The notes: generated by a model not told the origin, from the sequence alone. Positions 1-8,337 are shown, counted from the first letter of the stretch. The stretch is 64,000 nt of DNA from CAYWWM01 sp965198025 (GCA_965198025.1 OZ240237.1:2418001-2482000), one strand, 5' to 3'. A program made the numbers and translations.

Positions 1-831
1 GCGCTGCTAAGGGCCGGCACGGACCCGAACGCGCGAACCGACGATGGTTGGACCCTGCTGCATTTTGCGGTGGGTGGCGCAGCTACGAGTGGCGAAGTTC
101 TGACGGCGCTGTTGGAAGCGGGCGCGGACCTGGAAGCGCGAACCGAAACTGACTTAACCCCGCTGCATCGTGCGGCGGCAATGGGGACTGCTGAAACCGT
201 GATGGTGCTGCTGGAAGCGGGTGCGAACCTGAACGCGCGGGACAAAAATGGCTTAACCCCGCTGCATTTGGCGGCGGGGATGGGGACTGCTGAAACCGTG
301 ATGGTGCTGCTGGAAGCGGGAGCGGACCGGAACGCACGGGACAAAAGTAGTTCAACCCCGTTGCATTTGGCGGCGGGGATGGGGACTGCCCCAGCCGTAA
401 CGGCGCTGCTGAAAACGGGAGCGGACCGGAACGCACGGGACAAAAGTAGTTCAACCCCGCTGCATTTGGCGGCGGCGATGGGGACTGCCCCAGCCGTAGC
501 GGTGCTGCTCAAAGCGGGCGCAGACCGGAACGCGCGAGACGATGATGGCCGCACCTCACTGCATTTGGCGGTGCAGCGCGGGATTACCGAAGCCATATCG
601 GCGCTGCTGGAAGCGGGCGCGGACCTTGCGGCACGAGACGACTTCGGACGCACCCCCCTACATAGTGCGGCGCAGCGCGGGACTACCGAAGCTGTGACAG
701 CACTGCTAAATGCAGGCGCGGACCGGAACGCACGGGACAAAGATGGCAAACTGCCTCTCGACTACGCCGAAGACAACGCGCAACTCAAAGGAACCGATGT
801 TTACTGGAAGCTCAAGCAAGCCAGATCGTAA
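1..831 (+). CDS. Ankyrin-repeat protein, 5'-truncated by the window edge
   Basis: The frame is open from base 1, so the true start lies upstream and 276 codons are visible. Nearly all of it is ankyrin repeats: about eight 33-residue units with the TPLHLAA helix start and the GADxNARD turn, closed by a short capping helix. Ankyrin repeats mediate protein binding; no catalytic domain, membrane segment or secretion signal is in the visible part, so the partner cannot be named. The units keep a 99-base period in the DNA with little divergence, which points to recent tandem duplication. The gene converges on the nuclease gene at 917-2356. The family call is secure; the function is unknown. Confidence 0.85.
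   Translation, partial: ALLRAGTDPNARTDDGWTLLHFAVGGAATSGEVLTALLEAGADLEARTETDLTPLHRAAAMGTAETVMVLLEAGANLNARDKNGLTPLHLAAGMGTAETVMVLLEAGADRNARDKSSSTPLHLAAGMGTAPAVTALLKTGADRNARDKSSSTPLHLAAAMGTAPAVAVLLKAGADRNARDDDGRTSLHLAVQRGITEAISALLEAGADLAARDDFGRTPLHSAAQRGTTEAVTALLNAGADRNARDKDGKLPLDYAEDNAQLKGTDVYWKLKQARS
331..528 (+). repeat. Two near-identical 99-bp ankyrin-coding units
   Basis: Bases 331-429 and 430-528 are adjacent direct repeats that differ at about 8 of 99 positions, several of them silent. Neighbouring units on both sides are recognisably the same sequence but more diverged. This is the expected trace of recent unequal crossing-over or slippage inside a coding repeat array. Confidence 0.85.
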
Positions 832-916
832 CGATCCTACGGCAGATTGAGGTGCAGATGGCGAACGGGGGTAACCTGTTTGTGGAGAGCGACGTGCCGG
901 AGGACGTCATGGAAAA

Positions 917-2356
917 TCAGGCCGGGCGGGGGCGTTCGGTTGCCTTATCGCTTGAGGCGGCGACGTCAGTTCGACCCTCGATGCCGTTGATGATCGGAAT
1001 CGCTTTCTCTGCGACTTCAGTGAACTTGACAACGAAATAACTCGTGATCTCGTCGCTTTGCCCTTTGCACTCCTGATGCAACTCCGGGACGAGTTGTCTC
1101 CAATCACGCTTGTCCGCATTTACGTATTCATACCACGGGCACCAAACCGACCATTTGCCGGCGTCTTTGCGGAAAGCCTTCTTGAGTCCTTCGTCGAGAC
1201 GCTGTCGCCGTTTCATATGGTCAGACGGCATCTTGTTGCTCTCCATTGGAGAGCACACACCGATGTACCAGGCAGATGGAACCTTGCCATCACTGTTTAG
1301 CTTAATGCAGGTCCGACTGATTTTTTGTTCCACAGGATTTTGATATTCAATCCAACACACACTATATAGGCAGACGTAGCTTCCCCACTGCTTATCCTCA
1401 TACTCGCAGCAGAAGCGCATGTCGCCGGCGAACTCCTTCAGCTTCTCATTTCCTTTTATGGCCGTCTCGATCCGAGAACACAATCGATTCAGAAACTTCT
1501 TGCATATGCGCTTCTCGACATCAGCCCAAGACTCGTGCACCGCCATAGCAGTTTTCAGATTGCTCTGATTCAACAACACAAAGTCAATAGCAGCCGTCTT
1601 TTCACTATCCGTAATCATGGCTTGGCCTCCAAATTTCTGTTGGCAATATGTCTCGAAGTCGCGCAGGAACCAGCGCAGTCGGTCCACTTCGCATTTTTTT
1701 TGGCACTCACTGAGCCAGTCGGCGAGCGAGTGTGGAATGCGAAAGTCTTTGAATTTGTCCGCTTGCTCCTCTTGACCTCCACAGTAGGGCATGATTGCAA
1801 AGCGGTCTTTCAATTCGACGAGTTTCTTGCTGGGAACGCTCTCTTCGGAAGGGCCTTCGCCGTTGGGAGAGATGTATAAGAGAAGAAACCGTTCCGGGTA
1901 TTTCCCATTGAGCCATGCGAGGTAGTCCTGGACCTGATTTCCCTGGTCACCGGCGTAAGGCTTGTTCTCGATGGCCAGGCAGTAGGTTTTTCCATCGGCA
2001 CTGTCGATGTGAACGGAGACGTCAATACGCTGGTCGGCTTTGATCACCCGCTCGACATCAACTAAAATCTTCCGGCTCTTGTCGAGGGCGGGCCAGCTTC
2101 GATCACCGTGCAGCCCCACCGCATCCAGGAACGCTCTGAGGAATAGCTTCCCCTGACCATGTTTTGCCTTGGGATTGAGCAAATCGGCGATGATTCGGGA
2201 CAGTAGCAATTCGGGAACCCGTTCCTGTTCACTGTCGTGCCGGAGGTAGTCGAAGACGTTAAACCGGTGCGCCAGTTTCCGGTCGAGCTCGCGTTTCAGG
2301 ACTCTCGCACTGTCCAATCGGGGGACCAATTCAGCGAAGAACCGTTTGTACTCCAT
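917..2356 (-). CDS. PD-(D/E)XK nuclease family protein
   Basis: A 479-residue protein. Residues about 95-175 carry the PD-(D/E)XK nuclease core: a glutamate in VERVIKADQ, an aspartate in RIDVSV, then the E-x-K pair in LAIENKPYAGDQGNQ, followed by a helix with conserved Q and Y, as in the PDDEXK_4 family. The N-terminal region and the roughly 250 residues after the core are not recognised. Such proteins cut DNA and often belong to mobile-element or defence loci, but the substrate here is unknown. The start is fixed by a strong ribosome site, AAGGAGGG, about 4-5 bases before the ATG at 2356. It is divergent from rtcB and convergent with the ankyrin gene. I see no methylase or other partner nearby that would make it a restriction system. 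Confidence 0.75.
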   Translation of the reverse strand: MEYKRFFAELVPRLDSARVLKRELDRKLAHRFNVFDYLRHDSEQERVPELLLSRIIADLLNPKAKHGQGKLFLRAFLDAVGLHGDRSWPALDKSRKILVDVERVIKADQRIDVSVHIDSADGKTYCLAIENKPYAGDQGNQVQDYLAWLNGKYPERFLLLYISPNGEGPSEESVPSKKLVELKDRFAIMPYCGGQEEQADKFKDFRIPHSLADWLSECQKKCEVDRLRWFLRDFETYCQQKFGGQAMITDSEKTAAIDFVLLNQSNLKTAMAVHESWADVEKRICKKFLNRLCSRIETAIKGNEKLKEFAGDMRFCCEYEDKQWGSYVCLYSVCWIEYQNPVEQKISRTCIKLNSDGKVPSAWYIGVCSPMESNKMPSDHMKRRQRLDEGLKKAFRKDAGKWSVWCPWYEYVNADKRDWRQLVPELHQECKGQSDEITSYFVVKFTEVAEKAIPIINGIEGRTDVAASSDKATERPRPA

Positions 2357-2400
2357 TTACCCTCCTTTTTGTAGTGATCGGCGACCGGGCAAGACTTTCA

Positions 2401-2406
2401 TATAAT
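2401..2406 (+). promoter_or_regulatory. Candidate -10 box for rtcB
   Basis: A perfect TATAAT lies 32 bases before the preferred rtcB start. No convincing -35 hexamer is seen 16-18 bases upstream, so this is only a candidate. An initiation site near 2413 would leave a leader of about 26 bases. Confidence 0.35.
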
Positions 2407-2438
2407 ACTAGGAAGAAGGTCAGTTGCGGGAGAACGTC

Positions 2439-3881
2439 ATGTTGGACACATCGCGCATCCGGAAACTCGACGGCCAGCGATATCTGATCCCGAAGGACAC
2501 GCGCAGCGACATGCGGACCGACGCCGTCGTGTACGCCAACGAGAAGTTGCTGGCTGCGATCCTGAAGGACCATTCGCTCGAACAGGCCGTAAACGTCGCC
2601 ACCCTGCCCGGTATCGTCGGGCCGTCTCTCGCCATGCCGGACATGCATCAGGGATACGGCTTTCCGATCGGGGGTGTGGCGGCGACGGACTGGGAGACCG
2701 GGGTGGTGTCGCCTGGCGGGGTGGGATTCGACATCAATTGCGGCGTCCGCCTGCTGGGGAGCTCTCTCGTGCGGGCGGATGTCGAGGCGCGCGTGCGTGA
2801 TCTGGTGAATCAGCTTTTTCGTGACGTCCCCTGCGGTCGAGGCAAGGAAAGCCTGCTGCGGCTGAGCCACGCCGATCTGGATCATGTCTTGGCGAGCGGC
2901 GTCGGCTGGATGGTCGAGCGCGGTTACGGCGAGCCGGCGGATCTGGAGTTCTGCGAAGCGCGCGGCCAGATGCCCGGCGCCGACCCGGACGAGGTCAGCA
3001 AGCGAGCCAAGGAGCGTGGCCGGCCGCAGGCAGGATCACTCGGCAGCGGCAATCATTTCCTGGAAATTCAGTACGTGCAGGAAGTGCTGGACCCGGAGAT
3101 CGGCGAGGCGCTGGGTCTGGTCGAGAATCAGATCGTCGTTCTGATCCATACCGGGTCGCGCGGGCTGGGGCATCAGGTCTGTACCGACTCACTGGCGCGC
3201 ATGGGCGCGGCGATGAAGAAGTACGGGATCACGCTGCCCGACCGCCAGCTTGCCTGCGTGCCGATCCAGTCGCCTGAAGGCCGGAGCTATCTCGGCGCGA
3301 TGGACGCGGCGGCGAACTTCGCCTGGGCGAACCGCCAGGCGATTACGCACTTTGTACGCCAGGCGTTCGCGCGGCTGTTCGGCAAGAGTTCCCGCCTGCG
3401 CGTCGTCTATGACGTGGCGCACAACATCGCAAAGCGTGAACGGCACGCCGTGGACGGCAGGCAGCGCGAAGTCCTGGTCCACCGTAAAGGCGCGACGCGC
3501 GCGTTCCCGCCCGGACACCCGGAAACTCCCGGCCGCTACCGCGGCGTGGGCCAGCCGGTGCTGATTCCCGGAAGCATGGGCACTGCGTCCTGGGTTCTCG
3601 TAGGCGCGCAGAAATCGATGGAGCAAACCTTCGGCAGCGTCTGCCACGGCGCGGGCCGGATGCTGAGCCGCACCGCTGCCAAGAAAGGGCGCGATATTCA
3701 GAAAGTCAAAGAGGATTTGGATCGGAAGGGAATCTACGTGCGGTCGGGGAGCCGCAACGGCATCCTGGAGGAAATCCCGGAAGCCTACAAAGACGTGGAC
3801 GAGGTCGTCGAAGTGGTCCACGAGGCCGGCCTTGCCCGCAAAGCGGCGCGGCTGGTTCCCATTGGCGTGTTGAAGGGATGA
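2439..3881 (+). CDS. rtcB: RNA-splicing ligase RtcB
   Basis: RtcB joins RNA 2',3'-cyclic phosphate (or 3'-phosphate) ends to 5'-OH ends using GTP and Mn2+, in tRNA splicing or RNA repair in the cytoplasm. The 480-residue product matches the family along its whole length: MPDMHQGYGFPIGGVAA, the Mn-binding cysteine segment GVGFDINCGVR, GSLGSGNHFLE, IHTGSRGLGHQVC, the VYDVAHNIAKRE histidine segment, the GSMGTASWVL segment, the HGAGRMLSR guanylate-site segment with the active-site histidine, and the KAARLVPIGVLKG terminus. I chose ATG 2439, six bases after GGGAG; an in-frame TTG at 2424 with its own purine-rich site is the alternative. No archease (the usual activator) or RtcA lies next to it. 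It stands alone, divergent from the nuclease. Confidence 0.95.
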   Translation: MLDTSRIRKLDGQRYLIPKDTRSDMRTDAVVYANEKLLAAILKDHSLEQAVNVATLPGIVGPSLAMPDMHQGYGFPIGGVAATDWETGVVSPGGVGFDINCGVRLLGSSLVRADVEARVRDLVNQLFRDVPCGRGKESLLRLSHADLDHVLASGVGWMVERGYGEPADLEFCEARGQMPGADPDEVSKRAKERGRPQAGSLGSGNHFLEIQYVQEVLDPEIGEALGLVENQIVVLIHTGSRGLGHQVCTDSLARMGAAMKKYGITLPDRQLACVPIQSPEGRSYLGAMDAAANFAWANRQAITHFVRQAFARLFGKSSRLRVVYDVAHNIAKRERHAVDGRQREVLVHRKGATRAFPPGHPETPGRYRGVGQPVLIPGSMGTASWVLVGAQKSMEQTFGSVCHGAGRMLSRTAAKKGRDIQKVKEDLDRKGIYVRSGSRNGILEEIPEAYKDVDEVVEVVHEAGLARKAARLVPIGVLKG

Positions 3882-4131
3882 AGCAGAGGTCCTCCCTGTG
3901 ACTCGAAAGAACCATAGGAAAGGATCGAGCAGAAGGTGATCGCAAATCTGGTTCGCCTGGTCCGCAACGAAGAGGCAGCGCCCAGCAAGACGCGATACCA
4001 CCGGTAGTACCAGAGTGATACTACCCGCAGTACCATCATCCGGTTCCTCCCGCTACTCTCTCTCCCTCGGTCGCACCAATGATTAGTCCTCGATTTTCCA
4101 CCTGGAAAGACCCGAATTCAGCAATCGAGAA

Positions 4132-4163
4132 TTCCGAGGGAACCGAGGGAACCGAATAAACCG
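4132..4163. repeat. Imperfect tandem 9-mers (GAACCGAGG type)
   Basis: Four degenerate copies of a 9-base unit centred on GAACCGA run head to tail. The same unit, better conserved, recurs at 45785-45817. Read on the other strand both give Ser-Val-Pro repeats, which is a trace of the period and not of a gene. Confidence 0.6.
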
Positions 4164-4208
4164 ATAAGTCTCGGGGTTCGCGAGAAAAGACTCTCTGGCC
4201 TTCGTAGA

Positions 4209-4231
4209 GGACAGCAAACAGTTTGCTGTCC
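4209..4231. terminator. 11-bp perfect palindrome, probable bidirectional terminator
   Basis: GGACAGCAAAC and GTTTGCTGTCC face each other across one base. The hairpin lies between the ends of rtcB (+) and the haem lipoprotein gene (-), where both transcripts must stop. There is no good T-tract on either side, so termination is inferred from position and stem strength. Confidence 0.5.
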
Positions 4232-4233
4232 CC

Positions 4234-4261
4234 CACTCGCCACTCACCATTCACCACTCAC
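4234..4261. repeat. Tandem heptads CACTCRC
   Basis: Four head-to-tail 7-base units (CACTCGC, CACTCAC, CATTCAC, CACTCAC) directly abut the stop codon of the gene ending at 4263. They are simple-sequence DNA with no coding role I can see. Confidence 0.6.
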
Positions 4262-4262
4262 T

Positions 4263-6449
4263 TCACTTCGCCAGCGGATCGGGCCGAATCTGGAACTTAA
4301 CGACCTTGCTGGTTTGGCCTTTGCCACCTTCGAGATGGAACGGCGTGCGATTGGCGTAGGTCGACCACACGGCCCGGCCCTTCCAGCCGCCCTGCGGGTC
4401 GTCAATGCGGCCATCGGCTCCTTTGGGGAAGAATCCCAACGGATAGGGAACACGCAAGGTGACGATCTGGCCGTTCTGCAGAGCGAGCAGGGCATCGTTC
4501 AGGTTGCCCATGGCGATCGGCACGTTCTCACCCAGTCCCAACGTGTCGAACTGATCCACCCAGGTAAAGTAACTGGCCTCGGCGCTACCGGGCGCATCTA
4601 CTCCGCTGAACTGCGGCCCCGGCAACGGATAGAGCGTCCAGCCTTCCGGACAATGCTGTCCAGTCGCCTCTGGCCCGTTCAGCGGACCCTGGCACTTGCT
4701 GCGGTCGAAGCTTCCCATGTGGCCGCTGGCGAGCGGCGCCCAGACGACGCCGTTGCGGTCAATATGCATTCCGCGGGGGCCGTATCCCTCCACGTCGTTC
4801 GGGTCCGGCGTGTTGTACGGAGGCTCGTAGATCTCCGTAAGAGCAGTTTCGGACGGGTTCGATCCGGGATCGAGACGGACCATCGCGCCGGGGAAGCCGA
4901 GCGTCGAGCCCCAGATCGTGCCGTCTGCGGGATTCGGCGCAACGCCATAGTACCCGGCGACAATCCGCTTGTCTTTGGTCGGATCGATGGGTTGATCAGG
5001 CTCGACGTAGTCGTCTCGCCTCCCGTTGCCGTTGGTGTCCAAAATAAACGGAGTCCAGCCCTGCGAGGCGGCCTCATCGCCGGTCTCGAAGTACATCTTC
5101 GTATTCAGCCAGCCGATGATCGGACCGCCCCCAGCGCCGGAACTCGACCACAGGGTGTCGTTCTCATCCTCTGCGAAGTAGAGATGATGATTGCCGTAGC
5201 ACGTATCCACGGTCTTGTACTCATCGGTCCTCGGGTCGTATACGGCAAGCTGGCGGTTGGGGCTGCGGGCAGGGAGTGGGAAAGCCCTGGCTGATGGATG
5301 GCTGGACCCCTCTCTGCAAAAGTCCGGGCTCACCGGAGGACGAATCCGGGCCGTCAGCCAGAGGCGTCCTTCCTGATCAAGCATCGGGTTGTGCGCGTTG
5401 GCTTGACTGTCCCAGATGACTTCGTCGCCCCAGTAGGGGGAAGGCGCGGGCATGCCGCCTTCGGCGGTGGAAGGAGTATTCGGATCCCGGACCTCCAGCG
5501 GAATGCGGCTTGCCGTGTGCGTCACGGGATCGAGCACGGGAGCGTAGTCGGCCGCCAGCTCCAGTGTCCCGTACACCTTTCCGTCGGCATTGACCGTGGG
5601 ATTGCGCTGGTCAGTCGAGATCTCGTCATGGAGGTACACCTTGGGGTCTGCCCAATCCCACAACGTGACAACTACGTTTCGCTCGATACCCTGCGGGCGG
5701 GGCGGGGTCTCATGCGGCAATTCACCAGAGGCAATTCGGTCGGTCCAATCGGCAAACATCTCCAACGAGCGCTGCTGGCCATTCTGCACGATCCGCCCGA
5801 TCATTTGCCCGCCCGCTTGCCCGGATTGCAGCCGGCGTTCCCAGGCAGCAACGGAGGAATCGAAATGTCCGAGTTCTTCGGGGATCTCCCGCGTGGCTTT
5901 GTTGCCAAGCTGATGGCAGGTGAGGCAGCCAGCCAACTTGATTCTCCACAGCCAATCTTCTTGTGACTCCACGTCCGGCGAAATCCCGTTCCCGCCCGGC
6001 CCGGTCCCGGGGAACTCGCTCTTGGCCGGGATGTCGAGCATGGAGAACCAATAGACGGCCGGATAGTACTCCGCCGCAGCGGCCGCGCTGGGAGCTTGCA
6101 CTGCCGTCAGGTTCAGGCTGCTCCCTGGAGCGGCCTGTACCTTTTCGGAATCCACTAGGCCGTAGCCCCGAACCCAAACGCTGTAGCTTGCGTCCGGAAG
6201 ATCGGGGATTACATACTGCCCCTGGTCATTGGTGACCACGATGCGGGCGAATTTGGTGGGCAGGTCGGTCGTTTCGGCGATCACCCACACACCGGCTTCC
6301 GGCCCTTCGGTGCTGGTAACCACGCCGCCGATGTCATCGCTGTCAATGGGCACACCTCCGCCCTGGCAGCCCGCCAGCAGCGTGATGGACAGCAGGAGAG
6401 CGAAGCTGGCCGGCCATACACTGAAGTGAGACCCTTTTGATCTGTTCAT
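4263..6449 (-). CDS. Haem c-binding lipoprotein with carboxypeptidase-regulatory domain and propeller-like region
   Basis: A 728-residue lipoprotein; its signal ends in the lipobox LAGC (Cys28). Residues about 35-110 resemble the carboxypeptidase regulatory-like beta-sandwich (GGVVTSTEGPEAGVWVIAE ... YVIPDLPDASYSVWVRGYG). Near residue 174 comes one haem c motif, CLTCH. The remaining 550 or so residues contain repeated asp/gly-rich blades (YDPRTDEYKTVDTCYG, NADGKVYGTLE, GMHIDRNGVVWAPLASG) that look like a beta-propeller of the virginiamycin B lyase-like type. A periplasmic or surface electron-transfer or substrate-oxidation role is likely, with the substrate unknown. The start is ATG 6449 after AAGGGGGG; an upstream in-frame extension to 6677 lacks any signal features and is not used. 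Confidence 0.75.
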   Translation of the reverse strand: MNRSKGSHFSVWPASFALLLSITLLAGCQGGGVPIDSDDIGGVVTSTEGPEAGVWVIAETTDLPTKFARIVVTNDQGQYVIPDLPDASYSVWVRGYGLVDSEKVQAAPGSSLNLTAVQAPSAAAAAEYYPAVYWFSMLDIPAKSEFPGTGPGGNGISPDVESQEDWLWRIKLAGCLTCHQLGNKATREIPEELGHFDSSVAAWERRLQSGQAGGQMIGRIVQNGQQRSLEMFADWTDRIASGELPHETPPRPQGIERNVVVTLWDWADPKVYLHDEISTDQRNPTVNADGKVYGTLELAADYAPVLDPVTHTASRIPLEVRDPNTPSTAEGGMPAPSPYWGDEVIWDSQANAHNPMLDQEGRLWLTARIRPPVSPDFCREGSSHPSARAFPLPARSPNRQLAVYDPRTDEYKTVDTCYGNHHLYFAEDENDTLWSSSGAGGGPIIGWLNTKMYFETGDEAASQGWTPFILDTNGNGRRDDYVEPDQPIDPTKDKRIVAGYYGVAPNPADGTIWGSTLGFPGAMVRLDPGSNPSETALTEIYEPPYNTPDPNDVEGYGPRGMHIDRNGVVWAPLASGHMGSFDRSKCQGPLNGPEATGQHCPEGWTLYPLPGPQFSGVDAPGSAEASYFTWVDQFDTLGLGENVPIAMGNLNDALLALQNGQIVTLRVPYPLGFFPKGADGRIDDPQGGWKGRAVWSTYANRTPFHLEGGKGQTSKVVKFQIRPDPLAK

Positions 6450-7045
6450 GTTCCCCCCTTTTGTAAGACGGCGGGTGAGGCGCCGAATTCGCATGCGGTA
6501 TTCTAACATGGTTGTATTTCTGAAATTCCTTCGAAATCGCGCTTCTCTCCGTATCTGCCCGGACACTGACTTTATTCTTCCACCGCTCACACCCACCGCA
6601 TAGTCCACGGCACGTTTCTGACGATGTGGGCCTCCCCGGCAAGGCAGGGACGCGGCGTCTGGATTGGCGCCCACCAAGCGTAGTTGGGGTGCCCCGGAGG
6701 CAGCCTAGTACCTCCATCTCAAAAACGGTCGACGGAGGTCCTGGATCCGCCGAATTGTCTGCCTGAGTAGTCGAAAGTTGGCAAACTGGCTCAGGCACTT
6801 GGATAGCTCGACCTTGCGCCCGCATCTAAAATCCGCCGCCTGCAGATTGTGGATGCTGTTGTGAAAATCGAGCGCTGCACGACTACTACCAGCTTGATCT
6901 GGAGTACGTATGGCTCACAATTCAGGATTGTTCCTGAGGGAATGGGGGGGCCGAGCCCCCTGCGTACCGCTACCCTTCTGTCCCATGAACAAGCACCATT
7001 CTAAAGGCTCCAGGTACGGCTTTCAACGGCGGACATCAGGTTGAT
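6450..7045. other. Long intergenic region, nothing recognised
   Basis: About 600 bases without a convincing gene. A frame on the minus strand is open from roughly 6910 to 6709 (about 66 codons, arginine-rich) but has no usable start codon. A G-run facing a C-run near 6945-6962 could form a strong hairpin. I find no tRNA, 6S, tmRNA or SRP RNA signature. Confidence 0.5.
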
Positions 7046-7810
7046 TTATCTGCGGGCCCGGGCGGTTAGCATGATGTTCTCATCCGTCCAAGTAATCTTG
7101 TTCTCGTCATCGAATGCTCTCCGCAGGTCCTGCTTGAACTGTCCGAGGGCACGCTCAAGATGTTCTGATTCGTACAGGGCAAAGGTTGAATAGTGGCGGG
7201 CATTCGCCTGAGCAACCAGCCTTTCCAAGGGTGCACAACGTTCGTAGTGGAAAAATTTAATGGAATCCAAAGCAAGATGTTGGCTTTTCCGGATCGAACT
7301 CTCAAGTTGGTCCAGGTCGTAGAGGCGGCCCTCTTTCCGGTTAAAGTCCGGGAAATACCGGCCCCAAATATTGGTCTCGTTTTGGGCTCTCAGCCGCGTG
7401 TAAACAAAGAGCAATCCATGATCCTTTAACACTCTCGCTGATTCCGCCAAGAAGGATGAAAGATCGAAGTGATGGATGGAATTGAACGTAAACACGCAAT
7501 CGAAATACCCACGCTGAAAGGGCAAGTCTGCACTATCCGCACGGACCAAATCAAAGTTCTTGGCCCCCATGTTAGCGAAGAAGTGGCCGGCTTGCTTGAG
7601 CATCGCTTCGTTGTTATCAGCGCAAGTCAGATACAAGTCCTCAATTTCCTCCAGCAAAAGAAGAGAATATCGCCCGGCACCCACTCCGATATCGGCGCCG
7701 GTTATCTCGCCCCGGCCCCCCATCTGTTCGCTGACAAACTGGATGGGTTCGATGTCCGTTGTGCGGATGTCATTGTAAACACCTGAGATCTTGGAAAAGT
7801 GCGTGACCAT
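7046..7810 (-). CDS. Class I SAM-dependent methyltransferase
   Basis: A 254-residue cytoplasmic methyltransferase. Motif I is visible as GADIGVGAGRYSLLLLE (residues about 38-54), an acidic residue ends the next strand (LTCADNNEAML), and motif IV is FDCVFTFNSIHHF, so it belongs to the UbiE/Methyltransf_11 type. The N-terminus (FSKISGVYNDIRTTDIEPI) is the usual cap helix of this group and argues for the ATG at 7810. The frame stays open up to 7930 but that extension is not like the family, and neither start has a clear ribosome site. The methyl acceptor cannot be deduced. Its neighbours are unrelated. Confidence 0.8.
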   Translation of the reverse strand: MVTHFSKISGVYNDIRTTDIEPIQFVSEQMGGRGEITGADIGVGAGRYSLLLLEEIEDLYLTCADNNEAMLKQAGHFFANMGAKNFDLVRADSADLPFQRGYFDCVFTFNSIHHFDLSSFLAESARVLKDHGLLFVYTRLRAQNETNIWGRYFPDFNRKEGRLYDLDQLESSIRKSQHLALDSIKFFHYERCAPLERLVAQANARHYSTFALYESEHLERALGQFKQDLRRAFDDENKITWTDENIMLTARARR

Positions 7811-8166
7811 AAGAATGTCTTTAATGTATGTAGCTATGAAATGCTTGCGTCCGAATTTACCACAAATGTCACCCGCAGGGCTATCCGGAAGGACGGGTGT
7901 TGCCCACAAAAGCTCGAGACGGGAGTCCATCGCGATGACACGGTCACCGGCACAGCCGGAAGGTGGTCGGTGGCGGTGACAGCTCCCATCTTACGAGCGC
8001 CTACGCGGAGGGTGCCGTTGCAAGTATTCCTGGATATCTTGTGGCTCAATACGCAGATGGGTCTCGGTACCCGACCGGAGAAAAGGCCGTGCCGGGCTGA
8101 GCCCCGGCCCTACCTGTTCCCCGCATGCGCGGGGATGAACCGGATTACCCGAAAAGGAGGCACAAA
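7811..8166. other. Intergenic region leading into the mobile-element scar
   Basis: No gene is recognised. A GC-rich stem (GCCGGG/CCCGGC near 8091-8108) sits just before the isolated CRISPR-like repeat at 8114-8142. An excellent ribosome site, AAAAGGAGG, follows and serves the small ORF at 8167. Confidence 0.5.
8114..8142 (+). repeat. Isolated type I-E-like CRISPR repeat (29 nt)
   Basis: The 29 bases have the architecture of a type I-E CRISPR repeat: a TGTTCCCCGC left arm, a GCGGGGATGAACCG right arm, and a 6-bp stem CCCCGC/GCGGGG around the loop ATGC. I recognise it as close to the common actinobacterial/proteobacterial I-E consensus. There is no second copy in the window, no spacer and no cas gene, so it is not an array. 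It lies 25 bases before a small ORF. Confidence 0.6.
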
Positions 8167-8337
8167 ATGGACGCGACAGATTACCTGGAGACTGAGGAAG
8201 TGAGGGGGTACATGGAACAGGAGAGGGAGAGGGTCCTGACGAACGCGAGACTACACCCGGAGAAGTACCGGAACGCGAGCGGGGACCTGGACCCCAAAAG
8301 CTGGAAGCCGAAGTCCAAAGACAGCAGGCGGCTCTGA
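8167..8337 (+). CDS. Small acidic protein, unknown; probably frameshifted
   Basis: A 56-residue ORF with a near-perfect ribosome site (AAAAGGAGG, about six bases before the ATG), rich in Glu, Arg and Lys and predicted helical (YLETEEVRGYMEQERERVL). I do not recognise the family. Near residue 45 the sense of the sequence appears to jump to another frame, which continues with an equally charged helical segment to 8441. This is either a frameshifted longer gene or two overlapping short ones. Its position between a CRISPR-like repeat and a helicase-methylase fragment suggests it belongs to a degraded plasmid or phage segment. Confidence 0.5.
   Translation: MDATDYLETEEVRGYMEQERERVLTNARLHPEKYRNASGDLDPKSWKPKSKDSRRL

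Larger units (their letters stand above)
3882..4262. other. Intergenic region with several repeats, no gene
   Basis: This 381-base stretch between two convergent genes holds no convincing ORF. It contains an inverted repeat GGTAGTA/TACTACC at 4003-4025, imperfect tandem 9-mers around 4132-4163, an 11-bp palindrome at 4209-4231 and heptad repeats at 4234-4261. Confidence 0.7.

Noticed and set aside
83..454. Antisense ORF of 123 codons with internal repeats
   Set aside because: Its repeats are the 99-base ankyrin period read backwards; no ribosome site or family.
852..1040. Short ORF after the ankyrin gene
   Set aside because: Mostly antisense to the nuclease C-terminus; no ribosome site.
4314..5294. 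Antisense ORF of 326 codons
   Set aside because: Lies wholly over the haem lipoprotein gene; composition is Arg/Gly/Val-rich as in GC-rich shadows.
6709..6910. Minus-strand open frame of about 66 codons
   Set aside because: Protein-like text but no start codon and no recognised family.
6900..7020. Possible structured RNA (GC hairpin)
   Set aside because: No conserved core of 6S, tmRNA, SRP or RNase P RNA could be matched.
8114..8142. CRISPR array
   Set aside because: Only one repeat copy and no spacers or cas genes; recorded as an isolated repeat.
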